DNA from: Streptomyces sp. CC208A
Lineage (GTDB): Bacteria; Actinomycetota; Actinomycetes; Streptomycetales; Streptomycetaceae
NCBI RefSeq assembly: GCF_030010625.1
Contig: NZ_JASCXN010000010.1
Coordinates: forward strand, 1-64,000
Length of the DNA stretch: 64,000 bases
Direction: 5' to 3'
Part shown: positions 8,616 to 16,172 of the stretch, one piece after another
Layout: each line of letters opens with the position of its first letter
Position numbering within the stretch: position 1 is the first letter of the stretch
The notes under the pieces: generated by a model
Databases searched by the model: none
What the model saw: the letters and a program-made list of their open reading frames with translations, nothing else
Told to the model about the DNA's origin: nothing
Position numbers and translations under genes: made by a program

Positions 8616-9187
8616 AAGATCCCTTCCCAACGTGCTCTGCCGTGCCCCTCATCGGAGGCAGGCGTACGGCACCGTCCCGCACGAGGCCCCGGGGCTCGGC
8701 CCGGGGGACCGGCGGTCGGCATCAGGGGCCCGCTCGTGCGCACGGTGTGTCACGCCACCAGACTTGAGCGCCGGACAGCTCTCCGGCCATCCGGCGATCG
8801 TCGGGTGCACCCCCGCCATGTGGCTGGAGAAGATCGCCTGTCGGCCGGCCGAGGTGATCCTGAGGGGGGAGACGTTCGGGGGAGCGTGTGGACTTTCCGG
8901 CTCCCGCAGCGCGCTACCGCGCCGGGACGGTGCTGGGATGCTTCTCTGTTTCCACGGGCCAGAGGCTTGCAACGGAGTTCCGCTTCCATTCCCGTTGCCC
9001 GGGGCTCACCCGCAGGCCGTGTCGGGCGCGGCGGGCCGACCCTTCTTGCGGTGCTTCTGTCCACGCCTCCTCGGGCCCTTGGAGGGCGGGACAGCGGGAA
9101 CGGTCGGACCGGACCAGGGGCTGGTGGCGCAGGCGCGTGACCGCCGCGCAAGCATCGTCCGGTCGACTCTTCCGGCCGTCTGCCGGG
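8616..9187. other. Long intergenic region, no gene seen
   Basis: Across 572 bases no frame shows a recognisable protein, although several short open frames exist. A 7-bp hairpin CCCCGGG...CCCGGGG lies at about 8687-8706. TTCCGCTTCCA at 8978-8988 resembles the core of the direct repeat found near 915 and 2871, which hints at an old element end but is too short to count as a copy. Confidence 0.5.
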
Positions 9188-10522
9188 TCAGCCCGCGCCC
9201 TCGTGGTCCTCGTCCCCTGCGCGAGGCGCGGACGGGCGGTGCGGGCTGTGCGAGGTGTCCCAGAAGTACGGAGACGCCATGCCGTCCTCGGCCGTCCCCC
9301 ACCGGCCTTGGTTCTGTTCACCCGTACCGTTCTCCGCAGCCTCCGGCGTGAACGCACCCGTGCCTGTGCCGGTGAACGGCGGGCCCTCAGGGGCGGGGAA
9401 GCCCGGTGACCAGGGCCCCGTGGCGTTCCCCTCGTCCGAAGGCCCGCCCTCCGGCCCTCCGCCCTCGCTCTCGTCGGAGGACGGGAAGAAGGTCCTCCTG
9501 ATCTCCTCGGCGGCCTCGTCCAGCCCCTCCGCTTCCAGGCTTCGCATCACCCGGTGCGCGAGCACCGTGTAGCCGTCCATGTCCGGCTTCAGGCCCGCCG
9601 CAGCCAGCAACAGAAGCAGCCGGTCCGAGACCCCTACTTCCTCCTCGGGGGCGAAGGCCCCGCCTCCCTGGCCGTCCCCGCCCCACAGCGGGCCCCCGAC
9701 GGTCGCCTCGCTCCGCGCGGCCACGGGCGGGACGAGCAGGTGGCGGAAGAGTTCGGGCACCTCCTCGTCCTTGGCCGCCGCCGCGATCCGGGCGAGCGGG
9801 CCGATCATGTCGACCGCCTTCTCGATCTCGTTCTCGTGACGGGCCAGCCACCACACCACCGCGCTGCCCGCGCTCTTGAGCACGTCGTCACCGAGGTAGC
9901 GCCGCTTGTTGCGCTCGTGCTGACGCTCGTACTCCCAGATCTCCTCGTCCTTGCGAAGGTCGTTCAGCTTCCGCAGACGATCGCGGTCGGCGGGGGCGAG
10001 GCTCAGCGTCACATCGGCCGCCATGGCCTCCACCCGTCCGCTCCGGTCCGTCAGCGGGACGCCCAGCTCCCCTTCCAGGAGATACCGCGCGAAGCTCGCC
10101 CGGCCGGGATCCTCGTGGCGGACGACCTCCAGGGCCCGGCTGACGACCGAGGACACGGCGAGGGCCGAGGAGGCGCCGTCGGCCCGGTCGGTGTGGCCGG
10201 GGGTCGGCCTCCACCACACGGTGGCGGAGAAAAGGAAGTCGTAACCGTCCGTCGCGCTCGACAGCGCTGCGTCGATCACCCGCGTCTCCTGGTACGGCTG
10301 CTCCGCCGGCGCGGCGGTCGGCTCGGGCTCCCCGGGCTCGTACGGATCAACCGAGGAACGGCCATTGCTGAGGAGCGCCATCACCAGCAGCAGGGAGCCC
10401 GAGGCCGTGACCATGGACATGAAGCCCCACAGCCAGGACGACCAGTGCAGGAGGTTGCCCAGCACGGCCGGTGTGAGGCCGCAGAGAACGACGAACAGCA
10501 GGCTGGGAAAACGGTGTTTCAT
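9188..10522 (-). CDS. Membrane-anchored protein of unknown family, third gene of TIR operon
   Basis: A 444-residue protein not recognised as a known family. Two hydrophobic segments near the N-terminus (about residues 6-25 and 29-52) would anchor it, leaving a large soluble part. That part is mostly helical and charged: a basic helix around the text ERQHERNKRRYLG, then helices that include an ARHENEIEKAVDMI stretch. It ends in a Gly/Pro/Ser-rich, disordered-looking tail from about residue 350. Its ATG overlaps the stop of the STAND-like gene by four bases (ATGA), so it is co-translated with it. It could be the membrane effector, or a membrane platform, of the TIR/STAND-like system; this is inference. 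Confidence 0.75.
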   Translation of the reverse strand: MKHRFPSLLFVVLCGLTPAVLGNLLHWSSWLWGFMSMVTASGSLLLVMALLSNGRSSVDPYEPGEPEPTAAPAEQPYQETRVIDAALSSATDGYDFLFSATVWWRPTPGHTDRADGASSALAVSSVVSRALEVVRHEDPGRASFARYLLEGELGVPLTDRSGRVEAMAADVTLSLAPADRDRLRKLNDLRKDEEIWEYERQHERNKRRYLGDDVLKSAGSAVVWWLARHENEIEKAVDMIGPLARIAAAAKDEEVPELFRHLLVPPVAARSEATVGGPLWGGDGQGGGAFAPEEEVGVSDRLLLLLAAAGLKPDMDGYTVLAHRVMRSLEAEGLDEAAEEIRRTFFPSSDESEGGGPEGGPSDEGNATGPWSPGFPAPEGPPFTGTGTGAFTPEAAENGTGEQNQGRWGTAEDGMASPYFWDTSHSPHRPSAPRAGDEDHEGAG

Positions 10523-12504
10523 CGTGCCTCTTCCGTGGTCCGTGGTCCGGCGCCCGTACGATCCGCACTCTCCGCGCGGGCGTACTGCGCGTGGTCGATG
10601 TGCTGCCAGAAGCGGGCGGCGACGGCCGCCCGGGACGGGTGGCGCGTGGACCCCGCCCAGCCGCAGGCGATGGCGTAGAGGCGGCGAAGAGCAGCCGTGC
10701 GGCCGTGCGTCGCCCTGACCATCGCGTCCAGCGCCGTCTCCCGCGTACCGTCGTCCGCCACGGCGTCCAGCCAGCTGCTCACCAGCGGGTTCCAGAGCTC
10801 CGTCGGCGGTTGCGAGAAGACCATCTCCCAGCCTCGGAACAGGTTCTGCCACGGGGGTGGGTCCGGTGTTCGGCGGCTCATCAACATCTCGGTGAGCAGC
10901 TGGAGTTGAGGTGCCATGCCGTACGGATCCCGGTGGGTCCGGTTCAGTAGCCGGTCGATCAGCAGCCGGTGGAGTCGGTGGTCGCGGCCGACGAGGCCGA
11001 GGAGTTCCTCCCGGGCCTCGCCCGCCGCTTCCCCCTTCCGTACGGCGAGGTGGTGGAGCCGTACCACCGCCTGATGCGGGTGCGTGGCGCCGAGGCTCTG
11101 GAGGGAGGCGGCGGTCAGGACGCGGACGAGACCGTCCGACAGAGGACTGGATCTCGCGCACTCGTACATGCGCCTGCGGAACCATCCTCCGAACTCCTCG
11201 TGGCGGAGGCCGAGTTCGAGAGCCGCCACGGCTCGCCGGTCGCAGGACTTCCCGGTTGCGTCGTCCGCCCAGCGGACCACGAGGTCGAAGAGGTCATCGG
11301 GTCGCCCGATGGCCAGGGATCGCTCGCCGAAGCGGGCAATGACGTTCATCCGGTCGCCCGTGGTCAGGCCGCGCAGTCCGGCGGCATGGCCGATCCACTC
11401 CTTGAGATCGTCGCGTATGCCGGGGAAGTTCGCCCAGAAGTACGCCCGTACCGCATCGGCGTAGGCCAGCCGTCCGAAGCGGAGCCGACCGTCCGGGGCC
11501 CGCTCGATCCCGAGGGCTGCCAATCGCTCCCCGAAGTCCGCCCGCGCGAGTTCGGTCGTCGCCTCTTCCGTGTGCCCCACTGCCCTCATCAAGCCGTGCC
11601 ATGCCTCGTGGACGGGGTCGGCGTGGGCTTCTTCGAACACCGCCGTCGCGAGCAGCAGGGCCCGTTCGGGCGCGGTGCGGACCGTGGTCACCTGCCGGCC
11701 CACCTCGTAGGCACGGTCGGTCACCGCGTGTATCGCCTGGTCGAGCCATCCCGCGAAGTCGACGCCGAACCGGCCGCTGTCGCGTGCGGTCCTCACCAGC
11801 CCCGCGAGCCGTGCCAGCTCCCGCATGGGGGAGCGGTCGCACAGGCGCTGGAGGCCGGGACCCCTCAGGTCCGAGGAGCGGAAGGGCATCCGGTCCATGC
11901 GGAGGTGCCGGGTGACGACGGCGAGGCCCCGGGGGCGCTCCAGCGTCACCGTGTGCGGTTCGAGGTCCGGCGCCTGGACGTGTTCCATGCCCCACGGCAG
12001 GACGACGACCATGTGGGCCCCCGCCTCCTGGACCTGCGACCGGCGCACGGCCAGGCGGCGCTGGGCCGCGGCGTACGCCTCCTCTTCGGCGATCCCGGAG
12101 AGATCGAGGAGGAAGCGGTCCCTCTCACCAGGGGCAAGAGGGCCTTCGTCCTTGTCCGTGACGGGAAGCTCCTCGAACCGGACTCCCGCCTCGTCGCCGT
12201 CCCCGCTCTCACCGAGCCCGTGCAGCAGCATGACCGCCGCGGCGCGGCGGCCGCTGCCGGGCGGAGCCTTCAGCAGCACCACCGATCCGGGCTTCTCCAG
12301 ACGGTCGGCGGCGACGCGGTATTTCACCGGCGGAACGAAGCGGTCGGCCAGCCGCACCCGGTCCTCGCGGGCGATGCGGAGGGATTCGACCCCGTTGCGG
12401 ATCATCCAGTCCGCGCCGACGCCGTAGAAGACGTACTGGGCTCCCGCACCGCTGTTCACCGGGCCGCGCGCATCGCTGACGGTGACGTGATCCTGATCGG
12501 TCAT
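10519..12504 (-). CDS. STAND-like protein with degenerate P-loop, partner of TIR protein
   Basis: A 661-residue protein with no confident named family. The N-terminus carries GPVNSGAGAQY (residues 14-24), nearly the same as GPVNTGLGHQY in the tail of the TIR protein encoded upstream. A P-loop-like motif APPGSGRR follows at residues 80-87 after a hydrophobic strand (VVLLK). Its first Gly is Ala and the usual Lys is Arg, so nucleotide hydrolysis is doubtful. A second strand VVVLPWGM could occupy the Walker B position but lacks acidic residues. The remainder is long and helical, like the sensor or repeat part of STAND regulators. Both ends overlap neighbours by four bases. The architecture suggests a receptor/switch in an immune-like or stress circuit (inference). 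Confidence 0.75.
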   Translation of the reverse strand: MTDQDHVTVSDARGPVNSGAGAQYVFYGVGADWMIRNGVESLRIAREDRVRLADRFVPPVKYRVAADRLEKPGSVVLLKAPPGSGRRAAAVMLLHGLGESGDGDEAGVRFEELPVTDKDEGPLAPGERDRFLLDLSGIAEEEAYAAAQRRLAVRRSQVQEAGAHMVVVLPWGMEHVQAPDLEPHTVTLERPRGLAVVTRHLRMDRMPFRSSDLRGPGLQRLCDRSPMRELARLAGLVRTARDSGRFGVDFAGWLDQAIHAVTDRAYEVGRQVTTVRTAPERALLLATAVFEEAHADPVHEAWHGLMRAVGHTEEATTELARADFGERLAALGIERAPDGRLRFGRLAYADAVRAYFWANFPGIRDDLKEWIGHAAGLRGLTTGDRMNVIARFGERSLAIGRPDDLFDLVVRWADDATGKSCDRRAVAALELGLRHEEFGGWFRRRMYECARSSPLSDGLVRVLTAASLQSLGATHPHQAVVRLHHLAVRKGEAAGEAREELLGLVGRDHRLHRLLIDRLLNRTHRDPYGMAPQLQLLTEMLMSRRTPDPPPWQNLFRGWEMVFSQPPTELWNPLVSSWLDAVADDGTRETALDAMVRATHGRTAALRRLYAIACGWAGSTRHPSRAAVAARFWQHIDHAQYARAESADRTGAGPRTTEEAR

Positions 12505-13295
12505 CGTCCGTCGTCCGAGCGCCGGTGCTCGCGCTCGAAGCGCTGGTGGACCGTGCCGCTGTTGTCGCCCGCGGTGAACTGGACGCCGGTGTTGTCGCCC
12601 TGGAAGTGGGGGGCGTTGTACTGGTGGCCCAGGCCGGTGTTCACGGGACCCTGCGGCTCGTTGACGAAGGTGCCGGACAGGTCGCCGTTGAAATTTCCGA
12701 TGCCACCGCGCACCCGCTGCTCGACATCGCGCGTCCGCATCCTGGTGTGCTCGGCCTTCTGGGCGGACTTCTCGCGGGACTTCGCCTCGGCCCGCTCCCG
12801 CGCCGCACCGGCGTCGCTGTCCGTCTCGCTCAGCTCGGGAAGCAGCCGGGCCAGGGCGTCACCGAGCGCCGTCAGGTCCGATTCGGCGTTGCGGTGGTCG
12901 AACCGCCTGTACTGGCAGTCCGCCAGCTCTCGCAGGTCCTCCGGGAGGACGGCGCGGTCGATCCGCGTGGCCTTTCCGACGAGCACGGGGATCACCAGGA
13001 TCCCGCGCTCGAGTGCGGTCTGGATCTCACGACGGGTCCAGTCCTGTTCGGCTTCGAGCGCGGGGCGGCCGTCGGCCCCCAGCACCTCCGCCCAGCGGGG
13101 GCCGATCACGGCGAGGAGCGCCTCGCACTCCTCCACCGCCCTGACCAGTTCCGCCGGGAAGCGGCGTCCGAGCTCGATCGAGCTGCTGGCGAAGAAGATC
13201 CGCTCGCCGCCGAAGCGCCGGGCGAGCTCACGGGCGATCATGGTCGCCGCGGATTCCTCGTCGCCTGTGCGGTAGTTGACAAAGACGTCGGGCAT
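12501..13295 (-). CDS. TIR-domain protein with repeat-containing signalling tail
   Basis: A 264-residue cytosolic protein. Residues 1-155 form a TIR domain: start MPDVFVNYRTGD, the strand LLAVIGPRW, and the helix DWTRREIQTAL. In that helix Trp86 and Glu90 align with the catalytic WxxxE segment of NAD-cleaving TIRs such as SARM1. A charged, probably coiled helix (about 156-195) leads to a tail with three GDxxG units (GDLSG, GDNTG, GDNSG at 204-247) and the motif GPVNTGLGHQY at 216-226, shared with the next protein. The ATG at 13295 has AAGGGAA close upstream. Catalytic residues imply possible NAD hydrolysis on activation; that activity and a role in phage defence or cell death are inferred from the family, not shown here. 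Confidence 0.88.
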   Translation of the reverse strand: MPDVFVNYRTGDEESAATMIARELARRFGGERIFFASSSIELGRRFPAELVRAVEECEALLAVIGPRWAEVLGADGRPALEAEQDWTRREIQTALERGILVIPVLVGKATRIDRAVLPEDLRELADCQYRRFDHRNAESDLTALGDALARLLPELSETDSDAGAARERAEAKSREKSAQKAEHTRMRTRDVEQRVRGGIGNFNGDLSGTFVNEPQGPVNTGLGHQYNAPHFQGDNTGVQFTAGDNSGTVHQRFEREHRRSDDGR

Positions 13296-13590
13296 GAAGG
13301 TTCCCTTCGTGAGAGGAGGACGGGGCGAACGGGTACGAGCGCGGAGCTGCGGTCCGCCTGTGCCGTGAGAGGTCCCGACCGTGTGACGGCATGGCGCATC
13401 CCCGGAGGACGTACGGATGGAGGCGCACCGCCCGGCGCGCCACCGGTCGCGGGCAGCCCGAGGAAGCCGGGGCGCGGTGCGACACATCGGGCGGAGACAG
13501 AGAGGGCCGCCAGGGCGCCGTAGGGCTGGAAGAAGCGGGCGGTCCGGCGAGCCGGCCGGGCTTGGGCCTGTGCCGGGAGGGAAGGCGGTG
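13296..13590. other. Gap upstream of TIR operon
   Basis: 295 bases between the XRE regulator stop and the TIR gene start, both on the minus strand. No gene is seen. Only the ribosome binding site AAGGGAA before the TIR ATG is clear, so a separate promoter for the TIR operon could lie here, but no good -10/-35 pair stands out. Confidence 0.45.
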
Positions 13591-14835
13591 TCAGTCGTGC
13601 GTAGGAGCGAGCACCCGCGCCAGCGCCGGTTGCAGGTCGCGTACGGCCCGGCTGTTCCGGAACCGGGAGAGTTCCCGCGAGAGACGCCGGATGTCGCTGT
13701 TCACCGTCGCCGAGGGCACAGCCGGCATCACCCCCAGGAGCTCCCCCGCGATCGCGCACGCGTGCTCGACCTCTCCGGAGGCGGCGTGGGCCAAGGACCT
13801 GCGAAAGCCGTACCGGGCGCGGGTTCGCAGCGCATGCGGCGGAAGGCGGCGGCACTCCCGGTCGAGGACTTCGGCGGCGGCCTTGGGGCGGCCGAGGTCG
13901 TACAGACACCAGCCGGTCGTCATCGCCGCCGGATCGTCCACATGGGCGGTGCCGATCACGGGCTCGGCACCGCTGCGGGCGTCGTCGCTGCCGAGCAGCT
14001 CCCGTGCCCTGTCGAGACTGCGGAGGCAGTCGCGTTCGTCGCCGACGAGAGCGTGTCCCTGCGCCTCTCGCTGGGCCGCGAGCCCCCGGATGCGTGGCGG
14101 AAGCGCGTCGCTCTGGGCCCGCCGTGCCAGGGCGACGGTGCCTGCGGCGTCCCCGTCGTAGAGCGTGACCAGAGCGCGTCGCACAAGTGCGTAGGAACTG
14201 AGATGCGCGTCGCCGCCGGCGCGCGCCAGTTCGGCGGCCTCAGCGGTCCAGCCGAGCGCCGCGCCGCTGTCTCCGGCCTCCTGGGCCATCCAGCCGGTGA
14301 ACTCCGCGAACCGCGACGCGAGCAGAAGTGCGGAGGCCCGAGAGGCGGACGAGGCGTCGGCGGCCAACCCGGCGACCATGCGGGTCTGCGTCTCCAGCAG
14401 GGGAAGCAGGACCTTCGGCGCGGTGGACTGACCGAGCTCTCGTAACTGGTCGAACTGCGCGCGCATGGAGGGAAGGAGGGGGTCGGCGACCGAGGGCGCC
14501 TGACCACCGAACTTCAGACCGAGGTCGATCAGCGCCCCCGTCCCCGCAGAGAGGACCGCCCGGCGCCCGACGAGCCAGGGGCTCGGGGCGGCGGGGGGTT
14601 CGGTGGTGTCTGGGCCGGTCCCCGGGCGGACGGCGAGCCGCTGCAGCGCGCCGTCGGCGCCGAGGAAGGCGTCGCACCGACGGGCCAGCTCGGGGGAGGC
14701 GGAACGCTCTCCGCGCTCGACCTTGCTGAGGTGTCCCTTGTCGTAGTTGAGGGCCACGGAGAACTCGGTCAGGGTGAGCCCTGCTTCCTGTCGTAATCGG
14801 CGAAGTTCCGGTCCGAGCCGCTGAGTTGCACTCAT
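13591..14835 (-). CDS. XRE-family transcriptional regulator with TPR-like region
   Basis: A 414-residue regulator. An N-terminal helix-turn-helix (residues about 8-60; GLTLTEFSVALNYDKGHLSK) binds DNA. A Trp/Leu/Ala-rich helical region with TPR-like periodicity runs from about 120 to the end, as in the many streptomycete XRE/TPR proteins that sense a ligand or peptide. The ATG at 14835 is preceded by GGGGGAGG at a good distance, which rules out a longer start at 14883. It lies 295 bases upstream of the TIR operon on the same strand and is the best candidate for its regulator. Target and ligand are unknown. Confidence 0.85.
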   Translation of the reverse strand: MSATQRLGPELRRLRQEAGLTLTEFSVALNYDKGHLSKVERGERSASPELARRCDAFLGADGALQRLAVRPGTGPDTTEPPAAPSPWLVGRRAVLSAGTGALIDLGLKFGGQAPSVADPLLPSMRAQFDQLRELGQSTAPKVLLPLLETQTRMVAGLAADASSASRASALLLASRFAEFTGWMAQEAGDSGAALGWTAEAAELARAGGDAHLSSYALVRRALVTLYDGDAAGTVALARRAQSDALPPRIRGLAAQREAQGHALVGDERDCLRSLDRARELLGSDDARSGAEPVIGTAHVDDPAAMTTGWCLYDLGRPKAAAEVLDRECRRLPPHALRTRARYGFRRSLAHAASGEVEHACAIAGELLGVMPAVPSATVNSDIRRLSRELSRFRNSRAVRDLQPALARVLAPTHD

Positions 14836-15179
14836 CGTCAACCTCCCCCTTGAACAGCGACCGTGAGAGTCGGGCACCCCCACGGGGCTTTCGTCCGACG
14901 CTCACAGGCCGGCATGAAGAGCCTGGCGAACACTCATCGTGACGAAGTCGTCGCGTTTCGCGCCCGAAAGGGAGTTTGGCACGAGGCACGCTTCAAGAAT
15001 CGGAGTTCGACAGGGTTGCCCGTTGCCTCTTCTGCGAGTCGGTCGGTCAGCCGACCGTGTCCGGGCCGGGGCGGGATCGACGGTTTTGGCCGAATACCGG
15101 GCCGACGGCGGGATCGGTGCAGGTGGCAGGGGGCGCGTATTCTCGGCTGCCGGGGGGAGGTGGGGAAGCGGAGGTACGG
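14836..15179. other. Divergent intergenic region
   Basis: 344 bases between the XRE regulator and the decayed SARP/TPR gene. Frames across it give no recognisable protein. It must hold the promoter of the XRE gene, whose strong ribosome binding site is at about 14843-14850. Confidence 0.4.
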
Positions 15180-15841
15180 GTGGAGTTCCGGCTGCTCGGA
15201 GCCGCCGCCGAGCCGGGCTCGCAGCCCTGCTACGCGCTGCCCGCCGACGTCCGCCGACGTCCGCCGACGTCCGCCGGCCCGCCGCGGTCCCCGAGTGCGA
15301 CGGCCGTACGGCCGCGCTCGACCGGTACGCGGCCGAACGCCCCGCCCTGGAAGGGGCCGTCGCCGCCGCCCTCGGTCTGCGCGACCGGGCCTGGCGGCTC
15401 GCCCTCGCTCCGTGGCCCCTGATGCCCATGCGGCCCCAGGACGGCTGGACCCCGTTCCTGGAGGCGGGCCTCGCCTCGGCCGAGGCGGTCGGCGACCCCG
15501 ACGCGCAGTCCCGGACGCGGGCGCTGCTCGGCCGGATCCTCCACGAGGAGGGGCGGCACGCGGAGGCGCTCGTCCACCTGGAGAAGGCGCCCGGCCTCGC
15601 CGCCCTGGCCGGCGACCTGACCAGCGAGGCCATCGCCGTCGTGAACCGCGCCGTCGTCCTCGACGCCACGGGGGAGTGCGCCCGGGCCCGCGCCCTCATG
15701 GCGGAGGCGGTCGCGCTCGCCGACCGGACCGGGCATCCGTCCACGCAGGTGCCGACCCTCCAGCACTTGGCCGAGCCTCGCCCGCGACCCCCGATACGGC
15801 CGCGCCGCCACCCCGCCCACGACAGCCCCGTCCCCGTGTGA
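15180..15841 (+). pseudogene. Remnant of a SARP/TPR-type regulator
   Basis: A GTG at 15180 begins MEFRLLGA, the usual opening of SARP/AfsR-type activators. The frame then runs into a 10-bp tandem repeat (15241-15276) and loses similarity. From about 15290, in another frame, the text resembles the C-terminal TPR part of the same family: YAAERPALEGAVAAALG, then TPR-like units around LLGRILHEEGRHAEALVHLE, ending at the TGA at 15839-15841. The BTAD and NB-ARC domains that should lie between are absent. The simplest reading is an internal deletion plus frameshift at the repeat. The repeat unit is not a multiple of three, so copy-number change alone shifts frame. The N-terminal match is short, so the SARP label is tentative. 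Confidence 0.5.
15241..15276. repeat. 10-bp tandem repeat, 3.6 copies
   Basis: CCGCCGACGT is repeated three times perfectly (15241-15270), followed by a partial copy CCGCCG. It sits exactly where the reading frame of the decayed regulator breaks. Confidence 0.9.
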
Positions 15842-16172
15842 CGCTCATGTGAATTCACGGACCGAATTCGCGGGCGCCGCCGAGAGGACCGGTCCGGCGC
15901 CCGGGACGCGCCTCCGCAGGTGAGGGGTGCCGCGGGGCGCGATCAAAGCTACCGATCAGTCAGATCGAGTTCACCTGAAGGGAGTTGATGGCTCGCAGGG
16001 GCTCTTGTGCGATTCCTATGGATCGGCCAATCTTTCGGTCGACGGCAGGGTGGTCGGGAGTCGCGGGGTTCCGCGTCGAACCGTACGCACTATTGTCATG
16101 TCCCTGTCGAGAGTGAAGGTCACTCGGGCTCCATCCCCACTGGAGCACCCCCCCACGAGGAGGACACCTCAC
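15842..16172. other. Upstream region of S8 protease
   Basis: 331 bases with no recognisable gene. TATTGT at 16091-16096, with TTCCGC 16 bases before it, is a possible promoter. The ribosome binding site GAGGAGG at about 16157-16163 precedes the protease ATG. Confidence 0.4.

Noticed and set aside
8978..8988. TTCCGCTTCCA as a third copy of the 915/2871 repeat
   Set aside because: Only eleven bases match and the flanks do not; too short to support a repeat.
9006..9302. A minus-strand frame ending in a basic KGPRRRGQKHRKKGRP-type sequence
   Set aside because: It starts inside the membrane-protein gene's region in another frame, has no ribosome binding site and no similarity to a known protein; high-GC DNA gives many such frames.
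15241..15276. CRISPR array
   Set aside because: The 10-base units are directly adjacent without spacers; it is a tandem repeat.
14902..15858. Long minus-strand frame opposite the SARP/TPR remnant
   Set aside because: Its translation is Arg/Ala/Ser-rich without domains; the plus strand shows TPR-like text.
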